Below, piece by piece: positions 23,107 through 34,269 of a DNA stretch of 64,000 bases. Position numbers and translations under genes: made by a program. The DNA comes from Pyrenophora tritici-repentis. Lineage: Eukaryota; Ascomycota; Dothideomycetes; Pleosporales; Pleosporaceae. The notes under the pieces are model-generated. The model searched no databases and was not told where the DNA came from. It was given only the letters and a program-made list of their open reading frames with translations. Location of the stretch: NCBI RefSeq assembly GCF_003171515.1, contig NC_089390.1:2604001-2668000 (forward strand), written 5' to 3'. Positions within the stretch are counted from its first letter, which is position 1. Every line of letters begins with the position of its first letter.

Positions 23107-25285
23107 TATGGGTGATATGCAATATCAGATGCAATATAAATGGCGGCGTGGTCCAGATATACGAAGAAATGCTGATCAGACCAATGAGTGACTGAGATGT
23201 CTTGGACTTAATCAATGGATAGATGAATAGACCAGAGTGCAGGGCCCATATATAGTATTTCCATGGCTAACTTGGCCCCGAGTACATGCCACTGGGTGGT
23301 GGCAATAGCAATCCTGGCTCAGGCGAGGTCAGCCAGCCTTCTTGCCGTGTCACCGTCTATTCTTCGTTTAATCCCTTTGTGTACTTGGACCCACGTTCCA
23401 GATGGTCGGATCAGCGTGGAGGCGCCCTAGCTACGGTCTTCCACATCAGCACAATAGACATTATGATCATTGGAAGCAGACATGGTAGCTGATTCGATAA
23501 ACTTCAGGTACAGTAGCCGAGGAGCTGATGTCGAGCGATTGTTATGGATTGGCCGCGAACGGTCGGCGACCGGGTAACGCCTAGGCAAAATCGATGAGCC
23601 AAGACATCCGACGGCGCGCGGGTGTAGCACCGAATTAGGCTTCCGGTATGTAGAGACGACACCAACGCTAGTCCAGCGGCAGTTGTATACTTACTTGGAA
23701 CGGTCAATGATGGTCGTTTAAGGTCATGTTGGATGGCTTCCCAGCTAATGGATCTCTGGAGCTCGCGTAAGATGGGAAGTCCCCGGTCGGATGCGAGATC
23801 TATTGAAAATGTGGATCAAGAAACTCCACAAGTAACGGCCCTTTCTGATGCCAACATATGCTTATCGAAACGGAAGCCTCGCGCGTAGAGGCTATGATAG
23901 CGTGCGGCAGGGCTGGTGTAAGGCGTCTCTTAGCCCTGATTCAGAACAAGGGTGTGGCTAACATGACCAAAAAGCACAACGGATGTACACCACTTGTGCA
24001 GGCCATGTGGCTGAGCCAGGGTAAGCGGATCCCAAAGTTACGGCCGTCGTATGCGGGACGGCAGGGTGCCATCCGAGGCGTTTCCAATGAGTTATGTTAC
24101 CAAAATAACATGGTTAGCCGACAGGATTCGAGTTAGTCATGATGTACTCGATTGAGGTATCAGATGGAGCAGAGCCACTAGGGGCAAGGTAAGGCTCACA
24201 AGTTTCTGACGGAAGCCTTATCCCATCCCCATGGTCAAGCGTCAATACTGTGGAGCAAGAGATCCCAGGCCGAGGCTCCAAGTCATCAACAAGACGCAGG
24301 TCACTGTTAGGTAGGGTCCACGAACAATCTCCTCGGGACAATGATCAGCCGGTCAGCACTCCTGCAAATTCCCATGATTTGCATCAATTATGCCGTGTAG
24401 CTTGATCTGCATTCTCCAGGCCGACCGTCAGGTCCGTGGGCTGTCCTAGTGACCTCTAGTAGGCGGAGCAATCATCCCGGCCCTCTTGCAGCTCGTGAGA
24501 TTCTGCCGAAACTACGGCAGCTAGGAAAGCTTATGAGTGATACTTCAGGAGCCCGTCATGTTCAGTAGCCTGCTTGGCACCGCAAATAGACACGAGAGTG
24601 AACGTCGAATTATGGATGGTAACGGCGCGTGCGGCTGACAGCGCAGTGATGGAGAGGACATGGGTGCTGAGACAGTAGGGGACACGCCTGTCACCCGTAA
24701 AATTGGTTACTAGCAGCGAAGGATGCTGCAAGAACATGCGGACGTTGGGGGGCCGAGTGGAGTGACGTGATGAACACCAAAGAGATCGGTTCAGGGGTCT
24801 TTGGCGCTAGCTAAGCGCGGGCTTAGTTTGGTCCCGAGTGGCTTTAGTAGCGGCCGCATGCATTTCGCCCTCTCAAACTTCGCATCAACTACGTACAATC
24901 TTCTGCCCGGGCGCGATGCATTGCAGAGCATGCTTCCTGGTGTGGCGTGGAGCGCCAGTCAATGACCCTGACGATAACGCTGACCGCCGCCCCGCTGCTC
25001 CGCCCACATGTTCCACTCTGATTCTCAGCTCGCTTCCGAGCTACCTGGTTGACATTGTTAGGCCAGGCACCTGGCGTACGATGACTATTGCTTTGCATCC
25101 TCGATCGACCTCGGCTTACTCGGCGGTACGAGCAGGTTGAAGCCGCAGTCTATAAGCGGTGACTATGAAAACTTGATCAAGCTTGACCAGTCCACGGGTC
25201 AGATACAAAAGAGACCATGGCCCACGCATTCTGAACATCACTCACAACGTGTCATACATTCCACTTTTCTTTCGCTTCTCTCTAA
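23107..25285. other. Gene-free interval between laccase and Thr-rich protein gene
   Basis: About 2.2 kb carrying the two divergent promoters. Short frames only, none protein-like. The stretch from roughly 25160 to 25285, ending in CTTTTCTTTCGCTTCTCTCTAA, resembles the leader of the following gene. Confidence 0.5.
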
Positions 25286-26565
25286 ATGACAGTCAAGATG
25301 TCCTCTCGTTCTCTGCTCCTCGCGGTAGCCGCTGGCTCACTCTCCTCCCTCGTTAGCTCCCAAGTCACCGATCCCAATGCCATTTGCTACTCATATGGTC
25401 TTGACTACATGGATGAGGGAAACTACTTCATAAACTCTCTGTCCAATGAAGACTTTGCCGCTGTCTCCTACTTCAAGGGTTGCAACGGGGGTAACGCAGA
25501 TGTTCTCCTCGTTGCTCCCGAGGAAGCTCAGGGGGACACTGAGTTCCTGTGCTCTCAGATCCCCACTACTCCTGATGAGGTAAACCAACTGTCTACATGT
25601 CCGATTGAGAAGAGTCAGATGCAGTCAGGGCACTGGCTCCTCCTGGTCATCGGTAACAATGGCAAGGATGGTCAGCCTTTTGCATGGCAAAGAGGTAGGT
25701 TCCATGCACTTTCTGACGTGATCAACATCTGACACACATAGATCTGTACTTGACTGTCGGCCCTCAGGTGACCAGCACATACACGCCAACAATCACCATG
25801 ACCATTACCTCAACCCCCACTCAAACCAAGACCGACACAACCACCTTCACAGATGTAATGACGACTGGCCCATTCTCAACTGTCACCGTGCCCAGCGGGA
25901 CTGCCAAGAGAATCAAGACCATTACACCCAAAGCAGTGACAGCCACCTCGACCAAGACCATGACTCGTACCAAGGTTTCCCTCACTAAAGTCGTTTCGAT
26001 CACCACCAAGACAGTCCAAGCTACCTGCACAACACCAGCTCACACAGGCCGCCCCGACAAGCCATGCACATACTCACCTACCAAGATCCACCCCGCAGCC
26101 CTCGTCACGCCCACCACCATTCCCACCAACTTTCGCTGGGCCCGCAAGGCCGACCGCGAGGTCGATATTGAATGGGCACGCGCGCGCATCGAAGCTGCAA
26201 AGCGAAAGCGCGACCAAGCCAAGGCACCCCTTGAGCGCCGCGCTCCCGATGCTCCAACCATCACCGTCACAGGCGACACACCCGCTTCCACCACTGCCAC
26301 GGAACAAGGCCCACCAACTACGACCACTGAAACCGTATTGGTCACCGAGGCTTCTACTTACACCATTCCGGCTCCTACCGTCTTGTCTGGTCTCATCACA
26401 TTGACCACTACCCTTCCTACGCCTACAAAGACCAAGGTTACGCTTGCCTTCACAACCACGACAAAGACCATCAACTTCGGCGCCACCTACACCAAGACAA
26501 GTACCGTAACGCCTTCAGCCTCTGTCACGGCATGCAAGAGCCAGGGCGGCCATTGGTGGTCCTAG
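25286..26565 (+). CDS. Secreted Thr-rich mucin-like protein, conserved in filamentous fungi
   Basis: Exons 25286–25694 and 25742–26565 (47-bp intron) encode 410 residues. Translation may instead begin at the in-frame ATG at 25298, which gives a cleaner signal peptide (MSSRSLLLAVAAGSLSSLVSSQ). A globular N-terminal part follows, with ICYSYGLDYMDEGNYFIN, YFKGCNGGNADVLLV and CPIEKSQMQSGHW; conserved cysteines suggest disulfides. From residue ~150 it is dominated by Thr/Ser/Pro repeats (TSTPTQTKT, TATSTKTMTRTK), consistent with dense O-glycosylation. In the middle are basic stretches with a KR pair and ERRAPDAPT, a possible Kex2 site that would split the chain. It ends CKSQGGHWWS, with no GPI-type hydrophobic tail. 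I recognise the layout as a conserved extracellular or wall protein of unknown function. Confidence 0.82.
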
Positions 26566-29500
26566 ATTCCCCAACGGTCAGATTAGTTCGAGGCGTACTG
26601 TATTTAGTTACATAATTGCTTGTTTTGTATTTCTCTTTCTAGAAAGGAGAGTGTGTGATGATTGGTTGCTTTCCAACACCGTTGTATATAGATAAGCCCC
26701 CCGCAAAACGAATTTTACGAATATATCTACTTGGATCATGTATCGCTGCAGAGCATACTGTGCCTCTTTCATCCATGCAGTGAAACGTTTCTTGGTGAAA
26801 AGCCTCATGTACATGTACAAGCCTTGCATTACCATGTCACCTGCGTTCGCTTCTCGGTGTTCAACATCACCTGTCTATAAGCTAACCACTGACACCCCAC
26901 TCTTTCTACGGCCCATGAAGAATACGGACGCACGTGACTCATCGGGTACATATCCTCACCCACATCCCGCGCCACAAACATCAACATCCTGCTGGCGCCA
27001 GCCACCAGCGCCCCAATCGCCAAAACGTACGTTGACTGATGCCGTGCTCCCCATCCCCCACCCCTGCAACACAAGGCTTGTCTTACCCATCCCTCAACCT
27101 TGCCGCACACAAGACCCAAGCTTCAGGAATGTTTACCAACAACGTCAGAACGCCACTCCGGAAGTGCAAAAATGAGGACACCATCACACGTGCTTAGCTT
27201 CCGATGTCTCCGAGTTTACCATAGCGTAGGGTAGAGTTTGTGGTGTTATGACCACATGCCAACAGCGTGCAGTATCGTGGCGAAATACGAGCCGCGCTTT
27301 ACCTACGTCCGAGTCCCCTCCCCACCCCACCTCTGACCATGTGGGTACGAAAGAGACATGTGCATGCGATAGTTAGCCTGCTAGTTGGCGCTGGTAGTAA
27401 CGTTTGTGGTGGTGGATGTTTTGGCGCGCTAGTTTACGATCGCTGCAGGGTTTTCTGGATCTCCTCTCCGACGTCCGAAGAATAGGCGGTTTGGTTTAGT
27501 ATGCGTGTCATAGGCAATGAGGATTTCTTGTTCGAAACGGCGGATAACGGGTGAAGGATGACGGTGCGGAAAATTCAGAGATACTAGATATGGTGGATTG
27601 ACCCCGGGTGTGGTGCATGAGGGATGCACGGCGGCAAGCGCGTGCGTTTACGTGCGTACTGTCTGACCTGTACGTATGTATTGCTTCAGTATGACAGCGC
27701 ATTGTCCCGCATTGCTTGCTATGTTATCTCATCTTGTTGCAGCTTTTCCACTGTTGATTTCAACATGGGTATTGGAAAGCGCGGCAGGCACGGCGACCAG
27801 CCAGCGACACGAGCTGGATGGCTGTGGCGTAAGCGTCACCGATGAATCCAGAGTAAATACGATTTCCCGTCGCGAAAGCGAGCGGGCACAATCAAGCATC
27901 AGCCAGCAAACGTGTCTTTCGTCTGTTTTCCTCCTTGACTAGCTTGTGCGCTCAGCTCCTGGGGGTGGCCTTGGGATGGGTTAGTGAGCATGCGACACAA
28001 CGAGTCAGGTGGCAACTGTTCGAGAAAAGTTTATGGGCTGTAGGGCTTAGGTCCTCGCAAGGCGCGGGCTATTCTTCGGGCTTTCGCTACCAGAAAACTC
28101 ATGGCCCCTGGTCAGCTTTACTCGCGGAAACAACGCAAGGATGGTTTGCTGCATCTTATGCCAACAGCATGTCTCTGTGTCACCTATATTGTACTCTTGC
28201 TATCAATTCTGTGCAGCAGCCCGCAGCCCACTCACTACCTGCGCCAGGCTGCAGGCAAGCTGGACTGGCATGTACTGTGGCTTCGACATGACGCTTGATC
28301 GATTCAACAGCAGCAGACACGCGCCTGCGCAGCCATGGATGATAAGTCAACCCACAATACAGATACGAAGGCCATTTGCTACAAAGGAAGAGGATCAGAG
28401 AACCAGGCTTGCAACAGTCGCATTCGCAGTGGGGAACAAGAGGTGGAGGTGAAGTTTATACGAGCCTGGGCGTCCGTCGCCGAATTTCTAAACTTAGGCC
28501 CGACTTCCCACCCCTTGTTAGCGGCGCGGATCGGAACGACAAGTCGACAGACACAACGCCCGGATTTAAGCGGTCGGTGGTCGGGGGACCCAATTATCGC
28601 CTATTGATGTGTCGTTTCACATTTATTGGCCGGAATGGTTTGAATACGAGAAAGCCGAGCCCTCGTCCCGCATTTGAATCATGTAACAGTGAGGATGGGG
28701 GAGCAAATGTGCATAAGCGGTTGCTTTCTTCTAACCTTTTCTTCTCAGCTGAAACCGTCGGACACCACTTAGGTACATATCACGCTGCCAAGTCGCGCAC
28801 ATGTAGCCTTTTCAGCCCGCTGATGTTTCTTTTGGCTTTCCTTCAGGTGACAATGGGTACGTACACAGTTCAACCATGCTACTCGTTGGCCAATTAGGTG
28901 GAGCATGTTACTTAACAGTCCCGCAGAAGCTTGGAAGCCTCACTGGACGCCCTATCTCAATTACTTACTCTTGTAGAGCGGCAGGTACCTAATTGCTGGC
29001 TGAAAAGCCTTACCGAAAGACCGGTGAGCGTGGGTCGGTCAAACTCAGTATCCATGTAGTTCCAAGAGCTGCTACTGTAGAGTACATAGAGTGTGGACGA
29101 TGTTTTCCTTTCTGGCCTGCTAGCTATGAATGGCAATGCAGTGCGGACAGCGTTGCGGGCTGGCGGGATGTGGGGGGTATACGAAGCTAGGAACTTTGTG
29201 AAGCTGGGCAGAGCAACTGCCGAAACGACATGATCAACAGTGTGTGTGGGATGTCCAAATAGGTCCGTCTGATCATGCGTCTGGATACAAACCCTCAGAG
29301 ACATCAAAAAACGCTGGGGTGTCTGGGAAAAAAACATGCCAAAGACCACTTGCTCGGGCTCGCGTCGCACATATTCTTTCTTTCCCCTCACAAAGCAGGG
29401 ACAAGCATCCACAGAATTAAACCGATACCAACGTGCAAGAAGAGCACCCGTTGCTCGCATTGCATGTTCTTTCTTTCCTTCTTCGACCACAAGGCTTGTC

Positions 29501-31004
29501 GATTACATATCTTGGCTGTACCGGCCTAGGCGAAAAGCCACTGGACCAGCAAGTCATGTGCCACCCACCAAATCTCCACAGAAAATACATGGCAGATGGT
29601 ATCTCCACTAGCCCAATCATCACCATCATCTCTCCCTCGCTACCAATACCCCGGCGTGGCGCGTCATCATGCTGACTCTGCTGCCTACAACTTTCACACG
29701 TCCGCGTGAAAACGAGCGTGGCTTAGTAGTGGACTACTCCACCACCACCAACTTCATTTCAATGTGGTGGTTTGCCAACACGAGAATATGGGCAGTGTGT
29801 GAGGCGCATGCCCCGTAAGCACCGGATGGGTACCTACGTCAAGCCCACCCACTTGTTTCTAGGTATGACCAAGAGGCAGCAGCTTTTGTCAACGGAATCC
29901 TTCCCTTCAGGAGCGACTCACGGTCAGCCCACGGGATGTTCGTCTCGACGCCCTCCCGCTGTCTATCGCGTGGTCACTAAAAGCCACCACCGTGTTCAGA
30001 GGCTGAGACCTTGCGGATGGCTTATTGCCCATCACCCAGCCAAACTCTTGCTTGACTCAAGCCCAGGCTCGGATCTGAGTTTAAAAGTCGTTTTCTTTCG
30101 CATCATGAGATTTGTGAACATGGTGTGCACGGGAAACATGTTCGTCGCCACTCAAAGGTTGGATGTGTAGCGAAATTCGTCGTGTTTCATTACATATCAC
30201 CAACATCATTCGCTTCTAATTGACTGTCGTAAGTTCTTGGACCCTGGGACCATGTCTCAGAATAGTATCATTGGCAACACACGATATCCATCTTGTAATT
30301 GAAACCCCCCTGATCCCGGGGCAGACTAGGGTAGCAAGAATGAGCGTTCTTTCTCTGCGCAATACTTCCCACCATCACACTCGGGGTTGTATCCCTTCAC
30401 AGAACAGTGTGGACCAACTCATAGCTGATGAGCGAGGCCCCAAGCCATATATTGGAAAGATAAGGCATCATGCATTACATTCGATACTAATTGGCAGCTT
30501 GCTTGAGCACAAAAGCCAAGATACACAAATAGACAGCCGGATCCAGGTACCCACCCATCGATGAAAGCGTTTGTAGCTGATCATGCGAGGTGGAGTTCAC
30601 ACTTAGGCCGGCAGTCTAGAGCAAGCTGTAAGGCGTCGAATGATGAATTCAGACGTAGTAACGAGGCTCATATTGGCACAGGCTGACTTCTTGCCTGGGA
30701 AGTTGTCCACGAAAATAAGTCGGGGCTGTTGTGGCCCACATGCTGCAGGGACAACACATGAGCCTTTCGCGGAAGGGCGAGATGCATGGCCAAGGAGTCC
30801 ATGGTGATACATGCAAACTGCTCGGCGAGAACAGACTTTCCGGAGACCGCAGGCCAAGCCTTTGTACTCGTATTGGCACAGCTTTCCTGCGTGCGAAAGA
30901 ATATGGGATGCTGTCCAGCGCATACTGGCGGCTTTGGATTCGTAGCTGAAAGGTTCTCTCAGCGCATCCGAGGGCTAGACCTCGAGTCGTTCCACTTTGT
31001 TGCC
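26566..31004. other. Largest gene-poor stretch of the window
   Basis: About 4.4 kb with no recognisable exon, RNA gene or repeat family. Frames up to 177 codons exist (for example 29490–28957 minus), but they overlap others on both strands and have unstructured composition. They are rejected as coding. Base composition is not strongly AT-skewed, so it does not look like a heavily RIP-mutated transposon. Confidence 0.5.
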
Positions 31005-32141
31005 TTAATCTTCTGCTTCCCAGACCAGAGTCTCGCGACCCGCAAACTGCATCACAGTCCATGCGTGCTTGCCACCGAAAGCTTGTGCGCCCATAGCAAA
31101 CCACTCCCCGTCCTTTTCCTCTACTAGACTGCTCCCTTCCATCGATACGTCCTCATCTTTTGTGCTGCTGGCCTTCCTCTTACCTTTGAACCCATCTTTT
31201 TTGACCATGAGAAACAAATCGCGGACAAAAGCTGGTGAAATCAGACCTGTCCAACGTACCACGACCATGTTCCTTGAGCTGACGCCTTTGCCAAAATCGA
31301 GCACTTCGTAGCGCGACAGGTGTGGATTGATGTCGTCTCCTTTTTCGATCCGAGGCGACTTCAACTGTACCATGTGGAAGTACTCGAGTAGGCCCAGCGC
31401 GTCCTCTTCCGCATAGAGACTGGTGAGATCGTTGACAGAGACTTGTGGTACTAGGATGTCCTCCATTATTGTCGCGTTTGGCCTAATTTCATGTATCCAA
31501 GGCTGGTGTCTCGATATTGGTTCTTTCCCTTCCGCAAGAGACTCGGTAGATGAAGGATTGAAGTTGTAGAATAACCAAGTAAGCGATTTATCCAGCACAT
31601 TTTTGCATGCCCACTCGAGCCTAGACAATCCGCCCTTTCCATGCTTCATAGAGTTTGCACGCAAGTTATATTCGACTATCCACCGCTGCTTCTGGTGTTT
31701 CCTGCCGCCGTCTTCGATGGGAATGCCCTGGAGGCCGCACCGTTCGTATGTTGGGCGGGTAAGTTCCATGCGGAGTACGCCTTCGTAGAGCTCGAATCGG
31801 TCGTTCAAAAGCGGCCGGCCTTCGCTGAGCATCATGACATTTCCCTGTTTGATATAGCTGTTCATGAAGTCGCTTTCAATGATTTCTCCGAGCTTCATAT
31901 GCACTCGCGCATATTGCGCTCTCGCTGGGCCATCATTCCGTTCGAGCTGGCCTTTAATAAGCTCATATGTCTCTTCCGGCAGTACCAGATTTAGGCTGTG
32001 GCTGTACTTCTGCTTGTTGAACGTCGAGAAGGGCTTCCTCTTTGTGGAAACATTTTGCGGGTCGATGTAAGACGGCAAAACGCTGTGGGAAAAGTATATT
32101 TTCGTATTGGGTCCGGAATCGGTGCGATGAATATCGAGCAT
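31005..32141 (-). CDS. RNase P/MRP subunit of the Rpp40 family
   Basis: A single exon encodes 378 residues, opening MLDIHRTDSGPNTKIYFSHS. The order of blocks matches fungal Rpp40-like proteins as I remember them: a Ser/Pro-type start, PFSTFNKQKYSHSLNLVLPEE near residue 40, KLGEIIESDFMNSYIKQGN, VLRMELTRPTYERCGLQG, then KQRWIVEYNLRANSMKHGK and LSRLEWACKNVL in the centre. The C-terminal half carries VVVRWTGLISPAFVRDL and MGAQAFGGKHAWTVMQF, followed by a short acidic end. The protein is expected to belong to the nuclear ribonucleoprotein that matures the 5' ends of tRNA and processes pre-rRNA. It is not itself catalytic; the RNA is. No frame break is seen, and no upstream exon is required. Confidence 0.8.
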   Translation of the reverse strand: MLDIHRTDSGPNTKIYFSHSVLPSYIDPQNVSTKRKPFSTFNKQKYSHSLNLVLPEETYELIKGQLERNDGPARAQYARVHMKLGEIIESDFMNSYIKQGNVMMLSEGRPLLNDRFELYEGVLRMELTRPTYERCGLQGIPIEDGGRKHQKQRWIVEYNLRANSMKHGKGGLSRLEWACKNVLDKSLTWLFYNFNPSSTESLAEGKEPISRHQPWIHEIRPNATIMEDILVPQVSVNDLTSLYAEEDALGLLEYFHMVQLKSPRIEKGDDINPHLSRYEVLDFGKGVSSRNMVVVRWTGLISPAFVRDLFLMVKKDGFKGKRKASSTKDEDVSMEGSSLVEEKDGEWFAMGAQAFGGKHAWTVMQFAGRETLVWEAED

Positions 32142-33038
32142 AGCGTATAGCGACAGGGTTGGTGGGTGTAGAAGAGGAGGGATAGTGTGAGTAACTGTTG
32201 GGCAACTTTGGAAATACCGTGGGCCGAAATTCCGTCGCGTAGAAAACGCGGTTTCCCAGCCGTGGTGCTTAGCTTCGCGCTAGCATGTGAGCAAGAACCA
32301 CCATATCCTTCACCTTGCACTCGGTGATTATTGAGATTGAGACTCAATTTCTTGTAGTTTTGAAAGCTCATCAATATGTCCCGAATTATTATACAGTATG
32401 TTAGATAACTAAACATTTGTGTAGGCACACAAAAAAGGTTATATCGTTAACTATGCCTTGTGACAATGGTAATCTATCCAGGCGATGCAGCAGAGCTATT
32501 CTTTGCATAGTCAAAAGATATGGGATTCGAGTTGATATGTGCCTATTTATAAGGGGCAATAAAATGAGGAATGCTCGAACAAAAGCTTTTTATGAAGAAA
32601 TTGATCCGTTATGTGTTTACAGGTTGGTACTCTATGATGGCGACCGAGATCAGTACCGCGGTCCTATATGCGGGAGAAAAGATCTTCTCGAACATACAGG
32701 ATCTCATCTCGTATGTGACTTCCACGAGAAACTTGTTTTGTTATGAAACAACAGCATTACTGTGCGTCTACGAAACTCGGGGACACACGAACCACCTCCA
32801 GACCAAATCACTTCCTCAACTCGCCCAAGCTTGGTGAGATCTAGATTCCAACACATCAACATCTTCAATCTTTACAATTGCACCAACGCGAAGTCATCAT
32901 AGTGTTGTCTCTGTTTATATCCCCACTACAGCACTCTACGATGATGGGGCTGGCTCTATAGTGTAGCGATATATGAATGACCTAGATGATATAGTCTTTT
33001 TCTTCATATTCATCTAGCGTATATGGTTAAGCCGATGC
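32142..33038. other. AT-richer intergenic region
   Basis: About 900 bp between the Rpp40-like start and the 3' end of the SAM carrier. It holds the former's promoter. Frames at 32417–32837 are short and not protein-like. Confidence 0.5.
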
Positions 33039-34052
33039 TCATTCATCTCCCACACCCCCGAGGAGATTACTAGCCCACTGGTACGACCCAAGGAATATAG
33101 CACCGCCAACGCTGATCCAGCCTACCCTTGGCCCCAGCCCAGCAAAGAAAGCCCTTGGACCCGACTCCTTCATGATGGTCGACAACATGGAGAACATGGG
33201 TTGCTTCTCCCTCGCAAGCATCATTCGCGTCTTGAGCACATCCAGCGGCGTTGTGATACCCGCTGCCACGGCTCCAGCTACACTACCCAACAAACCTCCC
33301 TCCAAGCCTGTAACCTCGCTGCGGCCCGTTCGCGCAGTCCTATATTTCTTGAGGGCTTCCCAGAGTGGAAACTGAATAACAGTAAACGGTACCTCGCGGA
33401 TAATAGTTATCGACCAGCCGCGGTACAACTCCATCCATACATGCGCCAAACCACGAGCATGCCGCTGATTCAGGATATGCGTCAGAGCCGATAGCGAAGA
33501 TGGATGCTGCGATGCTTGCGCACGCTGCTTTATAACCTCTGTCGGCACTCTCACAGCACACGCCGCCACCTCACCCAAACTCGCTGCTAACATGTGCACC
33601 ACAGCCTCGCTCCCGCTATCCCTGACTTCCTCTTTGTACAATTTCCCCTCGGCATTATATTGAATTGCAACCTTGGGTTGGGCAAAGGACCGTTTTATCG
33701 AGTCGTACGTTATGAAGAAGAGGGCGGCGCCGGGCGCGGAGCCCACGATTGCGCTGCCTACGCCACGATAGATGCCATTGAAGCCTCCGCTGGCGGCGAA
33801 TCCGGCGCTGGATTGGAGACGAGTTTTGAGTGTATCGAGCGGGTAGAGAGATAGGTCCACGGTTGTTCCTGCTAGGCCGCCTGCCTTGGGAGGGATTAGT
33901 AAGGGTAGTAGGGACGATGAGTTAACGACGATGGTCATAAATATCCAGATACTCCTCTAACGAGGTAAAATGCATTTACTTACTATAAGTGACCGCAAGT
34001 ATGGCGACTCAATCCATGCCCCTCCTTGTGTAGGATCGAGCGCATGCTGCAT
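33039..34052 (-). CDS. PET8: Mitochondrial S-adenosylmethionine carrier
   Basis: Two exons, 34052–33984 and 33884–33039, flank a 99-bp intron with GTAAGT donor and TTACTAATC branch, encoding 304 residues. The short first exon (MQHALDPTQG to PYLRSLI) joins in phase to give SLIAGGLAGTTVDLSLYPLDTLKTR, the normal family start. The longer single-exon frame starting at 33938 reads intron sequence and is wrong. Three carrier repeats each hold a PxD/ExxK-type signature: YPLDTLKTR, VPTEVIKQR and TPLDVLKTR, on a six-helix frame. RVPTEVIKQRAQ and the FxxxYD segment resemble Pet8/SLC25A26, which imports SAM into mitochondria in exchange for S-adenosylhomocysteine. The subtype rests on remembered family sequence. 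Confidence 0.9.
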
Positions 34053-34269
34053 TGTGGGAAGAGAGTATTCGGAGCCGATAACGGCGATTCAAGATGATGG
34101 GCAGTTGGGGAAACATGGGGGTCTGTGCGCAAGCTAAGGGCTAACTACTTGTCGTCTGGACTCTTCGGCTACTTAGCCCTGCTCACTGAAATCTAACATA
34201 TGCCTTCTGGGTTTAGTGACATTCGACCTGTATTGAGGGGCTCTTGAAAGAGGCGGGATGGAGCGCTGA

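Noticed and set aside
15000..26600. Pectate lyase, laccase and Thr-rich protein considered as a functional gene cluster
   Set aside because: They are separated by unrelated housekeeping genes and lie on both strands; proximity alone does not support co-regulation.
28957..29490. 177-codon minus-strand open frame in the gene-poor stretch
   Set aside because: Composition is unstructured, other frames overlap it on both strands, there are no recognisable motifs, and no leader or splice context was found.
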